From: Aporrectodea caliginosa
Taxonomy: Eukaryota; Annelida; Clitellata; Crassiclitellata; Lumbricidae
Assembly: GCA_020284085.1 (NCBI GenBank)
Contig: JACEVL010001161.1
Location: 1,602,844 to 1,666,843 of the forward strand
Reading direction: 5' to 3'
DNA: 64,000 nt
Part shown: positions 63,650 to 64,000 of the stretch, one piece after another
Layout of the letters: every line of letters starts with the position of its first letter
Position numbering within the stretch: position 1 is the stretch's first letter
Program-made: the position numbers and the translations under genes
The notes under the pieces: generated by a model
Told to the model about the DNA's origin: nothing
What the model saw: the letters and a program-made list of their open reading frames with translations, nothing else
Database searches by the model: none

Positions 63650-64000
63650 AAACAATAAAATAACAACTCAAGCAAACCTGAAGAAACAGCCAAATTGAAT
63701 TTTGTTCTTACGAAGCTATATAAGAACTGACTTTACCAGATTATAGTGCACACGCTTTGTTATCAATGAAGCATATTCGTTCATGCAGCTGTGGAGGAGT
63801 TACTCAAATTCTTGACATAATTAGTATGTTAAAGTGGATATGTTATCTAATACAACCACTTTCAAAGGCTACCAAGATTCTTAAAGGACGTTTTATAAAA
63901 TTTGATGTGATTTCATAATTATTATAAATATTTAATAATTTTTTATTATACTATTGTCATACTTTTCGCCTCGAGGTAAAAATTATCTCGGAGGAATTTC
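63650..64000 (-). other. Intron upstream of unit E copy 1
   Basis: It aligns with 59950-60310, the intron upstream of copy 4 ('CTCAAGCAAACCTGAAGAAAC', 'GAAGCATATTCGTT.ATGCAGC', 'CGCCTCGAGGTAAAAATTAT'). In that copy the next jelly-roll exon begins about 220 bp further on. Confidence 0.6.

Overview
The window is animal nuclear DNA. Split genes have GT-AG introns, and there is a heavy load of non-LTR retrotransposon fragments, hAT, pogo, piggyBac and MULE-type DNA transposon remnants, a tRNA-derived SINE and long trinucleotide microsatellites. An aquatic invertebrate fits the repeat style (LINE tails ending in GCGCTATATAA, (ATT)n tails), but the phylum cannot be fixed from sequence alone. No housekeeping gene, bacterial operon, rRNA or CRISPR array was seen.

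The only host genes I can support form one paralogous cluster of secreted, modular, mucin-like proteins. Four units lie on the + strand: A (8.2-15.4 kb), B (17.8-27.1 kb), C (30.2-39.9 kb) and D (44.1-55.4 kb). One unit, E, lies on the - strand (63.6-58.5 kb, its 5' end beyond the window). Each + unit has the same layout: a 43-bp exon with the start codon and a short signal peptide; one exon of 480-510 bp for a jelly-roll-like (galactose-binding-like) module with conserved W, C and GYDDS/FDDS.W motifs; one very large Thr-rich repeat exon; and a 236-bp last exon for a Cys-rich PAN/apple-like module. All junctions are phase 1, so every internal exon is symmetric (1-1) and can be duplicated, skipped or shuffled without breaking frame. 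Unit C carries two jelly-roll exons of different subtypes. Unit E carries four in tandem, followed by a Thr/Ser exon of only 56 codons. Unit B has frame breaks in its Thr-rich exon and is probably a pseudogene. Predicted lengths are 844 aa (A), 845 aa (C with both jelly-roll exons) and 1007 aa (D).

Between the units lie broken copies. A minus-strand relic (jelly-roll about 7.0-6.7 kb, PAN pieces 5.2-6.5 kb) has been split by a FLYWCH/MULE transposon, and a second minus-strand jelly-roll relic lies at 40.15-40.47 kb. A 3' piece of an extra Thr-rich exon lies at 38.56 kb. Units A, B and C share the same old LINE and a pyrimidine-rich microsatellite in intron 1, so they arose by duplication after those insertions.

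By inference the proteins act outside the cell: a folded, possibly carbohydrate-binding head, a heavily O-glycosylated stalk of variable length, and a Cys-rich tail. Mucus, matrix, adhesion, self/non-self recognition and surface defence are all possible; the sequence does not choose between them.

A second unusual signal is the palindrome TAGGCCTA, found by eye at about 18 sites. At several of these a paralogous copy in the same window has plain TA, so GGCCTA appears to have been inserted cleanly at TA. This looks like a transposon footprint or a micro-insertion process.
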